Shown here: one piece after another, positions 21,201 through 31,253 of the stretch
Layout of the letters: every line of letters starts with the position of its first letter
Numbering within the stretch: the first letter of the stretch is position 1
Origin: Caenorhabditis remanei
Taxonomy: Eukaryota; Nematoda; Chromadorea; Rhabditida; Rhabditidae
Assembly (NCBI RefSeq): GCF_010183535.1
Contig: NC_071328.1
Span: forward strand, 3,348,001 to 3,412,000
Length of the DNA: 64,000 nt
Direction of reading: 5' to 3'
Translations under genes and position numbers: made by a program
The notes under the pieces: generated by a model
Seen by the model: only the letters and a program-made list of their open reading frames with translations
Told to the model about the DNA's origin: nothing
Databases searched by the model: none

Positions 21201-22800
21201 AGAGAAACAGGAAAAATTTGGTTTAAAGGTCAGAAAATGAAGAATTTTAACGGTTTTCTGTTGACGTTTTGCAAAATCTCGAAAATCTTGATTATCAAGA
21301 ATACCCCATCATTTTTCCAGGCGTTCCAAAAGAGAAGATCATCCTCTACGGTCAATCGATCGGAACGGTTCCGAGTGTCGATTTGGCGAGTCGTGAGGAT
21401 CTCGCCGCTCTCATTCTCCACTCTCCACTTATGTCCGGAATGCGTGTCGCCTTCCCGGGAACCACGACGACTTGGTGTTGTGACGCGTTTCCATCCATCG
21501 AGAAGGTGCCACGTGTCAAGTGTCCAACTCTCGTAATTCATGGAACAGACGACGAAGTTATTGATTTTTCACACGGAGTCTCTATTTATGAGAGGTGTCC
21601 GACGTCTGTCGAGCCGCTATGGGTTCCAGGTAAATCGAGAGATTTGTAGCGTTTTTAGAGGGATTTATAGTCAAAAAGATACAAAAATTGTGGTTTTTAC
21701 ACCACAAAAATATCTAGAGAATATTGGCGAGAGACGCAGTGAACTAACTTCCGTGTACTCCTCCCGGACAAGTTGTGGGCGTGATTCAAATCGTCCTCTT
21801 TTCAATGAGAAAACTTTTAGTTTAATTGATTTTAATGAAGAAAAAGTAGCAAACTGCACGATTTTTCAATAAAAACTTTGAAAACCCGAAGAAAATCGGG
21901 AAAAAATCAAAGAAAAGACAACAATTCGACGAGATATTTAGTGGCCGAGGTGGAGAAATTTAGTCCCTCCTTTCGCTTTTTCGTCTTTTTATATAATTTT
22001 TTGTAGTTTATCATGTTTAACCACATTTTTCGCATAAATTCACGTCGAAAGTAGTGAAAAATGTGGTTTGAATACAGAAAACTATGAAAAAATTATACAA
22101 AAACTATGAATAAAAAATAAGTTCTCAATATCGTCACTACACGCTGTGGAGGTGTCCGAAAATAGACAAATCGCCTGAAATTTGATGACTTTGACCGAAA
22201 AACCCCAGAAAAACAACAAAATTCAATGAAATCCGGAGTAAAATGCTACAATTCAGTTGAAATTTATTTGCTTCTTGTCCACGTGAACTTCACGAGACGT
22301 TTTTCATTAGAGCGTATTTTCCATATCTCTGTCGTACTTTAGAAACTAGAAACACGTTAATTGCGCTCTATTGATAACGGTTTTGTGAAGTTCACGTGGA
22401 AAATTGGTTCAATTTTTCCCGAAATTTATATATTTTTTCTTTTAGATTTAAAAATTACCTGAAATCTGAAATTTTTTGAAGATTTTTGATTGAGAATCTG
22501 AGAAAAAAGAACTGCGCTCGTGTAATCTAAATATTTAATTTTCATCTTGTCCGAGAGGAGTACACGTCAACTCTCTACATCCTTCGTTTGCGATGGAGCG
22601 CAGTTGTGAAAACTAGTAGAAACAATTTCTCCCAATTTCCAGGAGCCGGTCACAACGATGTGGAACTACACGCAGCATATCTGGAACGCCTTCGGAGTTT
22701 CATCGATTTGGAGGCGTCGGCGATCCGAGTGACAGCTCCAATCACCGCTGCAACGACGACCACCGCCGTCACTACTAACAATGGCACCGCGTCAGCATAG
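18238..22800 (+). CDS. aho-3: ABHD17-type serine hydrolase (protein depalmitoylase)
   Basis: Four exons: 18238-18329, 19487-19929, 21321-21629 and 22643-22800. They give 333 residues in phase. The N-terminus is Ser/Pro/Gly-rich ([10 protein letters not shown]...PPPRAGG) and followed by the cysteine cluster [13 protein letters not shown] (Cys34/35/38/39). That cluster is the palmitoylated membrane anchor of ABHD17/FAM108 proteins. The hydrolase core has [13 protein letters not shown], the nucleophile GQSIG (Ser191), Asp256 in HGTDDEVID, and His285 in GAGHND. ABHD17 enzymes remove palmitate from membrane-associated proteins such as Ras and PSD-95. The C-terminus is a low-complexity Thr/Ala tail. 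C. elegans aho-3 (K04G2.2) is the recalled orthologue, linked to starvation-dependent behaviour. Introns 1-3 carry several hairpin repeats. A 5' UTR exon may lie near 12120-12370. Confidence 0.94.
18580..18860. repeat. Inverted repeat in aho-3 intron 1
   Basis: Arms carry GGCCGAACTTTTC, GGGTTTCTAGGC and GATTGTTCTTCCTT and their complements around a short loop at 18710-18725. The TCTAGGCC/TTCGGCC signature recurs at 2440, 17700, 23930 and 53850. Confidence 0.8.
18983..19210. repeat. Inverted repeat in aho-3 intron 1
   Basis: TTCGCAGGCTGAAACGCAAG at the left pairs with CTTGCGTTTCAGCCTGCGAA at the right; arms of about 75 bp include AGTGGGCGGAGCTTAAACTG. Confidence 0.85.
20158..20384. repeat. 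Two adjacent family A copies in aho-3 intron 2
   Basis: A shortened minus-strand copy (20158-20243) lies next to a full plus-strand copy (20245-20384, starting TTAGCACTGCACGCTTCT). Confidence 0.8.
20640..21240. repeat. Nested imperfect inverted repeats in aho-3 intron 2
   Basis: GAAATTTCCCATTTTCTGACC (20693, 20 bp of it) pairs with GGTCAGAAAATGTGG (20870). ATCATGATTTCCCGC (21034) pairs with GCGGGAAATCATGAT (21079). A second copy of the GGTTTAAAGGTCAGAAAATG block lies at 21220. No coding potential. Confidence 0.65.
22270..22400. repeat. Family C unit in aho-3 intron 3
   Basis: CTTGTCCACGTGAACTTCAC at 22274 pairs with GTGAAGTTCACGTGG at 22385. Between them lie ATTAGAGCG and TGCGCTCTATTGATAACGG. 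The same module fills cdc-48.3 intron 2. Confidence 0.75.
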
Positions 22801-23378
22801 TCAATTACTAATTTCCCCCTCAAGTTTCTGTAAATTTTAGCCATAATTTTCGTTATTTTCCCAGTTTTTTTTTGATTTTTGAAAATTTGATTTTTGATAC
22901 TGATCCTGATCCCGGCTAACGATCCTCGTATAACGTTTTTTTTCTTCTTCTTATTTTCCTACTTTTTGACTTTAAACCAAAACTCCACCCCACTACCAAA
23001 TCGCGTGTTTTGTACGTGTAACACATATCCTCACTCTTTTTGTCTGAAATTTCTGAAAATCAACCTGCAATACCCTTTTTCTTCCGATATCAACGGGACT
23101 GTTTTCTTATTTTAAGACTGTTTTTTTTTGTTGTTTTTTGCATAATTTTTCTTAAAATTCCTCGCCTTTATCGCTACAAACCCCTCACGCTCACCATTTT
23201 CATCTTCTTCAAGAAACCTCAATCTGTAATATGTCCTCTTTCTTCACCGACCAACGAATCAAAACGTTTGTCCCTTCCTTCCCCTCTTTCTCACAATGTC
23301 CTCGAAAAAATTTAAGAAATTTAACTTTTGAAACAACAAAATTAGCAACAATCAACAATAAATTTTGAGAGAAAAAAA
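22801..23378. other. Convergent 3' intergenic region, aho-3 and cdc-48.3
   Basis: A 578-bp T- and C-rich stretch without family repeats, holding the two 3' UTRs. No gene is visible. Confidence 0.5.
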
Positions 23379-26300
23379 TCATGCATTAGAAGTCCTTCCC
23401 GCCTTGAAATCCTCATAAATCTCCAGAAGATACGCTTCGGTTCGAGAGACGACAGCGACCAACGCCTCCTCGAAATGTTTCCACTGGACGACACTCGCTT
23501 CGATACTTTCTCTCATTGCAAACATTGCGGCGGTCCGACAGACGGCCACCAATTCGGCTCCAGAATATCCGGACGTCTTCTCGACGAGCTTCTGAATTGT
23601 CGACGTCGGATCTTCGAATTTCATTTTTCGGGTTCGCATTTCGAGGATTGCTCTTCGAGTCACTTCACAGGGGAGACCCACGTAGATTGCACGGTCCAGG
23701 CGGCCTGGAAATTTGAGGTTTTGTGGGATTTTGAGTTGGAAATTGTGATTTTTGGAGTTTTTTATTCGAAAATTTAGAGATTACAACGGAATTTTTATTT
23801 TTTGACGAATTTTCTGCGGCTTTTCACGGTTTTAAAAAAATTTCGGAATATGTATTTTTTTTTTTGAAAAAAATTGAATATTTAGTTGGATTTTTGAGAC
23901 TAAATTGTCCGAAAAATGCACTTCCGATTTGGGTTCCTAGGCCACATGAGACCGGCCTAGAAACCCAAACCGAAAAAGTTCGACCACTGACTTAAAATTC
24001 TCATTTTGGGAATTTTTCAGATTCCCGTAAAATCGGTGTTTTTTTTGTGAAAATCGGGGAGAATCTCAGTGTTTTGTTGATTTTGACCAATTTTAAGCAC
24101 GAAATTTGAAATTTTCAGCGTTTTCCACTTCAAAAACCTCAAAAATAACGTTTTGAAGCAAATTCGCATTGGAGCGCGTTTGCATAATTTGAAAATTTGA
24201 ATTTTTCTGAAAATAGCTGAAAATGTTCGGGTTTTCTCTGATTTTATGTTAATTTTTTTTTGGGTTTGGCGCATTTCAGGCTCTTTTTTATAGTAAAAAA
24301 CCGGCCGGGCCGGGAAATTGGCGCCAAAGTTCAAAATTCAAATATTTTTTGAATTTGAATTAGAAGAAATTCTAAAATATCGTCAGAAAGTCGAAATTTT
24401 AGACAAAAATCTTTAAAAAATTTGATTTTTATAGAATTTTGGAATCCTCAAAAGCGATAAATCCAGATTTTCCACCAAAAGTTAGTTTTTTCTCTTAAAA
24501 ATTCCAAAAATACAGCTAGAATTTCAATTTTTGGTCAAACATATTCCATATATATTAACTCGGGGCAACTTACAACTGTGATCCACCGAAATGCCCTTGA
24601 AAAATGTCTCTTTTTCTCTGAGTCTCTCAATTTCGCACACAATTTTCTTCAAGTTCGGTAGAGCGCGATTGTAAAAAGTGTGCCGTGCTAATAGTTTTGA
24701 TGGCTTTTCAGTATTTCAGTTTCAAATTTTTGGTTTTTTCATATTAGCGGAGCAATTTCGTTACAACTGCGCCCCACCGCAAACGAGAGAGTATCGCCGA
24801 GAGACGCAGAGTTTTTTTCTGGCGCGAAACAGATTTTCACCATTTTTGATCTATTTCCACAAGTCTTAATACAAAATTTGCCAATTTCCAAGAAAAAATT
24901 ATGCAAAATAGATCAAAAATTGTGAAAATCTGTTTCGCGCTAGAAAAAAACTCTGCGTCTCTCGCCGATACTCTCTCGTTTGCGGTTGGGCGCAGTTGTA
25001 AGAAGGCATGGGCCGCTAATAATAAAAATCGATTTTTCTACAATTTTCTCCATATTCAACACACTGTCTCCTACCAGGTCTCAAGAGCGCACTATCCAAC
25101 TGATCAGGTCGATTCGTCGCCGCCAACAAAACCACTCGACTCGACTTCTCCAATCCATCCAATTCAGTCAACAACTGTGCCAAAACTCTATCAGAAACCC
25201 CCGAACTTTTCTCAGATCCTCTTGAACTTCCAACCGCATCAATTTCATCAAAAAACACGATTGTCGGAGCAACTTGACGGGCTCTCGAGAACAAATCTCT
25301 AATCGCTTTTTCCGAGTCTCCAACCCATTTACTGAATAATTCAGGCCCTTTCACCGCCAGAAAATTCATTTTCGCCTCGTTCGCCAGCGCCCTCGCAATC
25401 AAAGTCTTCGAACAACCGGGCGGTCCGTATAGTAGAATTCCGGCGGGCGGGTCAATTCCGAACCTTTCGAATGCTTCTGGATGCTTCTGTGGCCAGATTA
25501 CAGCCTGTTGAATTTCCAGTTTCAATTCCTCGTTCCCTCCGATATCTTGCCACGAAACATTCGGAACTTCCAGAATAAATTGACGAATTCCAGTCGGTCG
25601 AATCCTTTTTTTCGCGTCATTCACCCGATCCAACGGCGTGTCTCCCCGAGCGAATCGTGACGCCTTCAGAAGCGAACAGAGGTCTCCACCCGTGAATCCA
25701 TGCGTGTGACGAGCGATTTCTAGATGATTTTCGGGAGGAAAATTGTTGAAATTTGCAGAGATTTTTGAGAGAATTTCGAGACGTTCTTCTTGAGTTGGAA
25801 CCGTGATTTCCGCTTCGACGGGGAAACGGACACGGAATCCGAGGTCCAGGGATTCAGATGAGCGGACGCAGAGAATCACGCACGTCTGGAAATGGGAAAA
25901 AGTTAAATTTTTGAAAAAAAATTTGAAAAAAATTGTTTTTTTTTGAAAATGCGCTCAACTGATAATATTTTCGTGTAGTCCTCGTGGACAACATGAGCAG
26001 GTTTTTGAAATTTATTTGAAAAATTGTGAGAATGCGCTCTATTGAAAATCATTCTGTTTACTTCTCGTGGACAACCAGATTTTTGGAATTTTCGAAACAA
26101 AAATTGAGCAATTTTTTGGAATTTTCGAAAAATTGTGAAAATGCGCTCTACTGAAAAAATGCTCGTGTAGTTCTTGTGGACAACTAGGGCAGATTTTTCA
26201 AAACTTTGAAAAATGCATGAGAAAATGCGATCCGTGTACTTCTCGTGGACGATCGGTATGACTTTTTTCCAAAAAACCGAAATTTCAGGAAAATTGATCA

Positions 26301-29300
26301 GATTTTCCACGTGAACTACACAAAACCGTTATCAATAGAGCGCAGTTGACATCTTTATAGTTTCTACAGTACAACAGAGATTTGGAAAATGCGCTCCAAT
26401 GATAATAACGTCGTGTAGTTCACGTGGACAAGAGGAAAATGAAGTTCATCATTAGAGCGCACTTCCTGCTCTCCTGTTAGTCGGGAATGAAATAAACGCG
26501 CTCTAATGTTAATAGCCTCGTGTAGTTGCCGTTTCTTGTCAATTTCGACCTTTTTTGAGCGTTTTTTCTTCAAAAATTCCAGAAAAATCAGTGATTTTTG
26601 ACTAAAAACACCTAGAAAACTGACAAAATCCCACAAAACTGCTCAAATTGGACTCTCGCTTTTTGTCCTCGTGAACTACACGAATCTCATTATCACTGGA
26701 GCGCATTTTCCAAAACTCTGTCGTATTGTAGAAACTAGAAACATGCTAATTCTCATTAGAGCGCACTTCCTGCACTCGTGTAAGTGTCGGGAATGATATG
26801 AACGCGCTCTAATGTTAATAAGTGGTCGTTTCCCGTACTTTTAGGTTAAAAATCTTCTCTTTTTTATTTTTCGTTTTTTCAAATTTTTTGCCCACGAAGA
26901 CTACACGACTCTCATTATCAGTAGAGCGCACTTACAACGTCTAAACTAATCCTTACCTTCTCCTCTGCGCATTTTAATGAAATTTTTGGTAGAAAAAAGC
27001 TCAAAAAGATAAAAATTGCTGAGAATTTCGAAATTTTGAACCAATCTTGTCCACGAGGACTACACGCGTTATTTTATCAATAGAGCATTTTTGCATGATG
27101 AGCATGTTCAATGCAAACGCGCTCTACTGACAGCGGAGAAAAATATGGCGTTTTTTCAATCAAAATTCCCCAAAATTTATCAAATTGGACTCTCGCTTTT
27201 TCTCCACGAGGACTACACGATGTTATTATCATTGGAGCGCATTTTGGCGCGAAAATTCAAAATTTTCGATTTTTTTCGCGAAAAAGTTACATTTTTGACT
27301 TTTTAGAAGAAATTCCGAAAAATCATTAAAATTGTCCCCATTTTCGATGAAAAAAGCCTTTTACAAGAATGGATAATTTGAAATCTTGTCCACGAGGACT
27401 ACACTAATCCTCATTCTCACTAGAGCGCACTTCCTCCTTGGATTTGGAAAATGCGCTCTAATGATAATAACGTCGTGTAGTTCACGTGGAAAAGAAGATA
27501 GAGTCCAATTTGAGCAGTTTTGTCGTTTTTCTTGTCAACTTACGTGATTCTTGGAAATTTTCACCGTTTTCAAGCGTTTAAAAAAAAATTTCATCAAAAT
27601 GAACAAATAAGTGATTTTTGATCGAAAAACCCCCTGAAAAAACGACAAAATTCCCCAAAATTTATCAAATTGGACTCTCGCTCTTTGTCCACGAGGGCTA
27701 CACTCATCTCATTCTCACTAGAGCGCACTTCCTGCACTCTTGTTAGTCGGGAATGAAATAAACGCGCTCTAATGTTAATATGCCGTTTTCCGTGCATTTG
27801 GATTAAAAACTTCATTTTTCGCTCGTTTTTTCAGATTTTTGTCCACGAGGACTACACGAATGCTCATTCTCACTAGAGCGCACTTCCTCCTTACCTTCTC
27901 CTCAGCCAACAACTTCCCCAACGCGTGATTCACTTTCGAATTCTCCTTCTCCACCTCATTCAAATCGACAATCACCACCTGCCCAGTGACGTCTCCACCC
28001 AACTCAACGAGCTCATCACAACTCCCAATATACGTAACATTTCCAGAAAGTACTCGTGATAATTCCTGGAGTAAAAGGGTCTTTCCACTTCCAGGGAGTC
28101 CCCAAATGAGCACGGAGCATGGTGGTTCGTGGCGGTGGAGGACGGGCGTGATGACGTAATCGGTGAGGATGCGTTTCGCGCCGAAGGCGCCCCCGATGTT
28201 GGATAAATCCGTTATTTGGGGTTTAGGGGATTCAGATGACGTGGTTTCAGAACTGGTTCCAGAATTCAGAATCTGAATCCTAAAATCCACACTGGTGGAG
28301 ATTACTGTAGGTCGGCTCTTCGCGTCGAGACCCATCCTTCCGATCCTCTGCTCAATCGGCTCCTCCGGAATGACTTTCACAATTTGACCCAAATATTTCA
28401 GCACTACCGGAAGCCCATATTCCAGATAAGAATGACTCAAATAGGCTTCCAGAAACCCTTTCAACGCTACAGTAACTCGCAACGTAGATTCTACAGTAAT
28501 CCCGAGTGACGTCACGGTGTCAATTGAGTTGAGAGTCTCCATTGTAATCATTCGTTCCCGAGGGATTCTTGTGGAGAGAATTGAGATTTTGAGAAGTGCC
28601 ACTTCTTTACACGGCCACACGATTCCGATGAACACGTCGTCAGAATAACGGATTCGGACGGGTTGACGGGCGAGCAGACCGAGGGTTTCCATTGTTTGTT
28701 GGTTGATTAGGATCGAGTGTTCCTGGAACGAAAAATGGTTTTTTTTTTTCAAAAATAGCATAGTTGTCAAGGCCCAGCCCGAAAGCCCGGGCAAATTGGG
28801 GCGAAAGTCAAATTTTCAACTTTTTCAAATTTTTTGAAATTTTTTCGCGAGAAGGTCAAATTTTCGACTAACACTCAGAATTAGAAGAAATTCTGAAAAA
28901 TAGTCAAAAATAGAAAAAATTTCGAAAAAAAATTGGAAAAAAGGGTCATTTTTTGAGGCCGGGCCTTGACAACTATGGAAAATAGGGTTGATTTCAGCTA
29001 TTTTTCAGAAAAAGAACAACCGCGCCCCACCAGATTCACGCGAAATTTAAAACATTTCATTTTTTTGAAAACTGATTTTCTATTAGCTCACTATCTGACC
29101 GCTTCTTACAACTGCGCTCCACCGAAATTCCCTTAAAAATGTCTCTTTTTCTCTGAGTCTCTCAATTTTGCACACTATTCTCTTCGGTTTCAGTAGAGCG
29201 CAGTTGCGTGCCGTGCTAATAGCTATTTTTCAGAAAAGAGCAACTGCGCCCCATCGGACTCGCGCGAAATTCAAAGTTATGTTCACTTTTTTGAGAACAG

Positions 29301-30065
29301 ATTTTTCTAAATTTTTGAATTTACCTCCGAGTAAACTAGAGCACGATTGCTTTTTTTCAAATTTGCAGAAAACTGCAAAAAACGTTGCAAATTCAAAATT
29401 TCTAAAATATTTGAATTTCCGGCCGAGTACAGTGGAGCGCGTACGTAAAAAAACTGGTTATCGCTCGAGTTTTTCAATTTGTGGTCACCTAGGTCGATAG
29501 CTCTGAAAATCAGATATCCACGTAAATCTACACAAGCTGAGTGTAAATTTACGCAGAGACTCCGCCCACTTATTAGCCGAGCAAATTTGTTACAACTGCG
29601 CCCCGCCGCAAACGAGAGAGTATCGGCGAGAGACGCAGATTTTTTTCTCGCGCCAACAATTATTTTCACAGTTTTTGACCTATTTTCACTATTTTTCGAA
29701 AGTTTTTATGTAATGTGTTCTTAAAAACAGCGAAAATAGGTCAAAAATGGTAAAAATATTTGTTCGCGCGAGAAAAAATTCTGCGTCTCTCACCGATACT
29801 CTCTCGTTTGCGGTGGCGCGCAGTTGTAAGGGGGGTGGGCCGCTAATACCTTCTCCCATCCGACAGCATCCGGCGGCAAAAAGCTCTCCGCCTTATCGAT
29901 TGCCACGTTGAATCCACGAAGTACACCGTTTCGAGCACAAGAAATCTCCGATTCCTCTGCCGATTTTCCACAAAAATCCTGATGTCGATTGGAGTCTTTT
30001 GTGAGGAGGACGGCGTCACACTGGGGACATGTCACGAGAATTGACTTCTTTTTGGCGCTAGACAT
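23379..30065 (-). CDS. cdc-48.3: AFG2/SPATA5-family AAA ATPase
   Basis: Four exons on the minus strand: 30065-29850, 28722-27895, 25885-25075 and 23704-23379, coding for 726 residues in phase. The N-terminus has a possible zinc site, C13-x2-C16-x11-H28-x3-C32. The D1 ATPase domain has Walker A GLPGSGKT (about 280-287), but its Walker B region reads VVIVDLNEV, not hhhhDE. The D2 domain is complete: Walker A GPPGCSKT (about 502-509), typical of AFG2 in having Cys-Ser; Walker B IVFFDEID; sensor [10 protein letters not shown]; and LLRPGRLDR with arginine fingers. AFG2 proteins act in 60S ribosome maturation; C. elegans CDC-48.3 (K04G2.3) is also reported to restrain Aurora B/AIR-2. Introns 1 and 2 (1127 and 2009 bp) are filled with family A, B, C and G repeats, and the intron 1 donor sits on a repeat end. 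Confidence 0.95.
24554..24693 (-). repeat. Family A element in cdc-48.3 intron 3
   Basis: Full-length copy; GTGTGCCGTGCTAATAG marks the right end. It lies 51 bp from a family B palindrome. Confidence 0.85.
24744..25023. repeat. Family B palindrome in cdc-48.3 intron 3
   Basis: Left end TTAGCGGAGCAATTTCGTTA, right end GGCATGGGCCGCTAATAATA. The arms include GAGAGAGTATCGCCGAGAGA and its complement; the loop is about 30 bp. Confidence 0.88.
25950..27895. repeat. Dense family C array filling cdc-48.3 intron 2
   Basis: At least fifteen modules alternate between (T)GCGCTCTAATGATAATAACG and CGTGTAGTTCACGTGGACAAG, in both orientations. Blocks such as AGTCGGGAATGAAATAAACGC recur at 26471, 26791 and 27747. 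Many carry the palindrome CACGTG or the variant CACGAGGA. Spacers are AT-rich and vary. Confidence 0.8.
28759..28977. repeat. Family G element (GGCCCGGGCC type)
   Basis: Ends CATAGTTGTCAAGGCCCAGC and GGCCGGGCCTTGACAACTATG (last 20 bp). Inside are GCGCGAAAGTCAAATTTTC-type blocks and TCAGAATTAGAAGAAATTCT. It sits in cdc-48.3 intron 1. Confidence 0.8.
29082..29221 (-). repeat. Family A element in cdc-48.3 intron 1
   Basis: Left TTAGCTCACTATCTGACCGC, right GCGTGCCGTGCTAATAG; the right GTTGTAAGAA block is shortened to GTTGCGTG. Confidence 0.8.
29573..29848. repeat. Family B palindrome abutting cdc-48.3 exon 1
   Basis: Left TTAGCCGAGCAAATTTGTTA, right GGTGGGCCGCTAATA. The final TAATA, read on the minus strand, supplies TATTA of the splice donor GTATTAG. 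Confidence 0.85.
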
Positions 30066-30157
30066 TTCTGGAAATCAAGGAGATTTTTGAAAGGGTTTTT
30101 TGGAGGAGATGAAGTGAAGGAAGAGATGGAAGACAGAAGAAAATTGTTTGAAACGAT

Positions 30158-30300
30158 ATAAGCACGGCACGCTTCTTACAACCGCGCTCTACCGAAACCG
30201 CGAGAAAATTGCGTGCGAAATTGAGAGACGCAGAGAAAAAGATACATTTCTCATGGGGATTTCGGTGGAGCGTAGTTGTAAGAGCTGTGTTGAGCTAATA
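30158..30300 (+). repeat. Family A element
   Basis: Full-length copy ending AAGAGCTGTGTTGAGCTAATA (last 20 bp). Confidence 0.85.
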
Positions 30301-30904
30301 ATAAAATTGTGGATTACAGTAATGTGGAAATAATTCTCAAAATGTGTCAAAAAGTATGGATGTTCCTATTGTTGGATTTTTTGAATTTCGATTCAAATAT
30401 TTCCTTTTTTGGACGAAAAAATTGAACTTTCAGTTGGATTTTTGGAAATTTCTGAGTTTCACCAAGAAGTTCTGTTTGAAATTGTGATTTTCGGAGTTTT
30501 TTAATTCGAAAAATCAAAGTTTTGGGGTAATTTCATCGTTTTTTGTTCGATTTTTTGAATTTTCAATAAAAAATTTCAAAACTCCCTTTTTTTAACGGAA
30601 AAATTGAATTTTCAGTTAAATTTGTCTAATTTTTTAGTGGAAAACGTGAATTTCTCACTTCCGAGGATGCCAAAATTCTATAAAAATCTGATTTTTTTGG
30701 ATGTTCGACTAAAATTTCGAATTTTCAGATTCGTTTTTTTTTTTTTTTCTATGAAATAACTTTTAATTTTCTTTCAGATTTCAGGTAATTCTAAGAATCG
30801 AAAAGAATAAAAAAAACTACCGTAACCCTGATAGAAGCATTTTTCAGTAGGTCGCACTAGCTCAACAGCCTTTCAGTGAACCTTGTGAATAGAGCGCACT
30901 TGCT

Positions 30905-31047
30905 CTTAGTACGGCACGCCTCTTCCAACTGCGCTCCACCGAAATCCATTTGAAAAATGTCTCTTTTTCTCTGAGTCTCTCAATTTCGCGCACAATTTTC
31001 TCGCGGTTTCGGTAGAGCGCGGTTGTGAGAGCTGTTTCATGATAATA
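30905..31047 (-). repeat. Family A element
   Basis: Full-length copy, left end TTAGTACGGCACGCCTCTTC. Confidence 0.82.
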
Positions 31048-31253
31048 CTCAAAAATCAACTTTTCTCGAATTTTCTAAATAAAATTCGCCCGTGACGCCC
31101 CGTACCCTGCTAACTTCATTTCCCTCGCGCAAAACAGTTCTAATTATTCCCATTATCTCTCGAAACTCACGCCGCTTCATTTCTGAAATTACTCAAAAAG
31201 AACGCTCTTCTTCCAATTAAAAACGGAATAAAGCCCTCAAAAAAACCACTAAA

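Larger units (their letters stand above)
30066..31253. promoter_or_regulatory. Divergent intergenic region, cdc-48.3 and the MGC-protein gene
   Basis: Two family A copies (30158-30300 plus, 30905-31047 minus) flank an AT-rich core. A block from about 30818 (TACCGTAACCCTGATAG...GAATAGAGCGCA) recurs at 35158. The last 200 bp before 31254 is repeat-free and probably the plus-strand promoter and 5' UTR. Confidence 0.5.

Noticed and set aside
25950..27895. CRISPR-like array of regularly spaced repeats
   Set aside because: Eukaryotic intron; spacers vary in length, modules occur in both orientations and have no cas genes.
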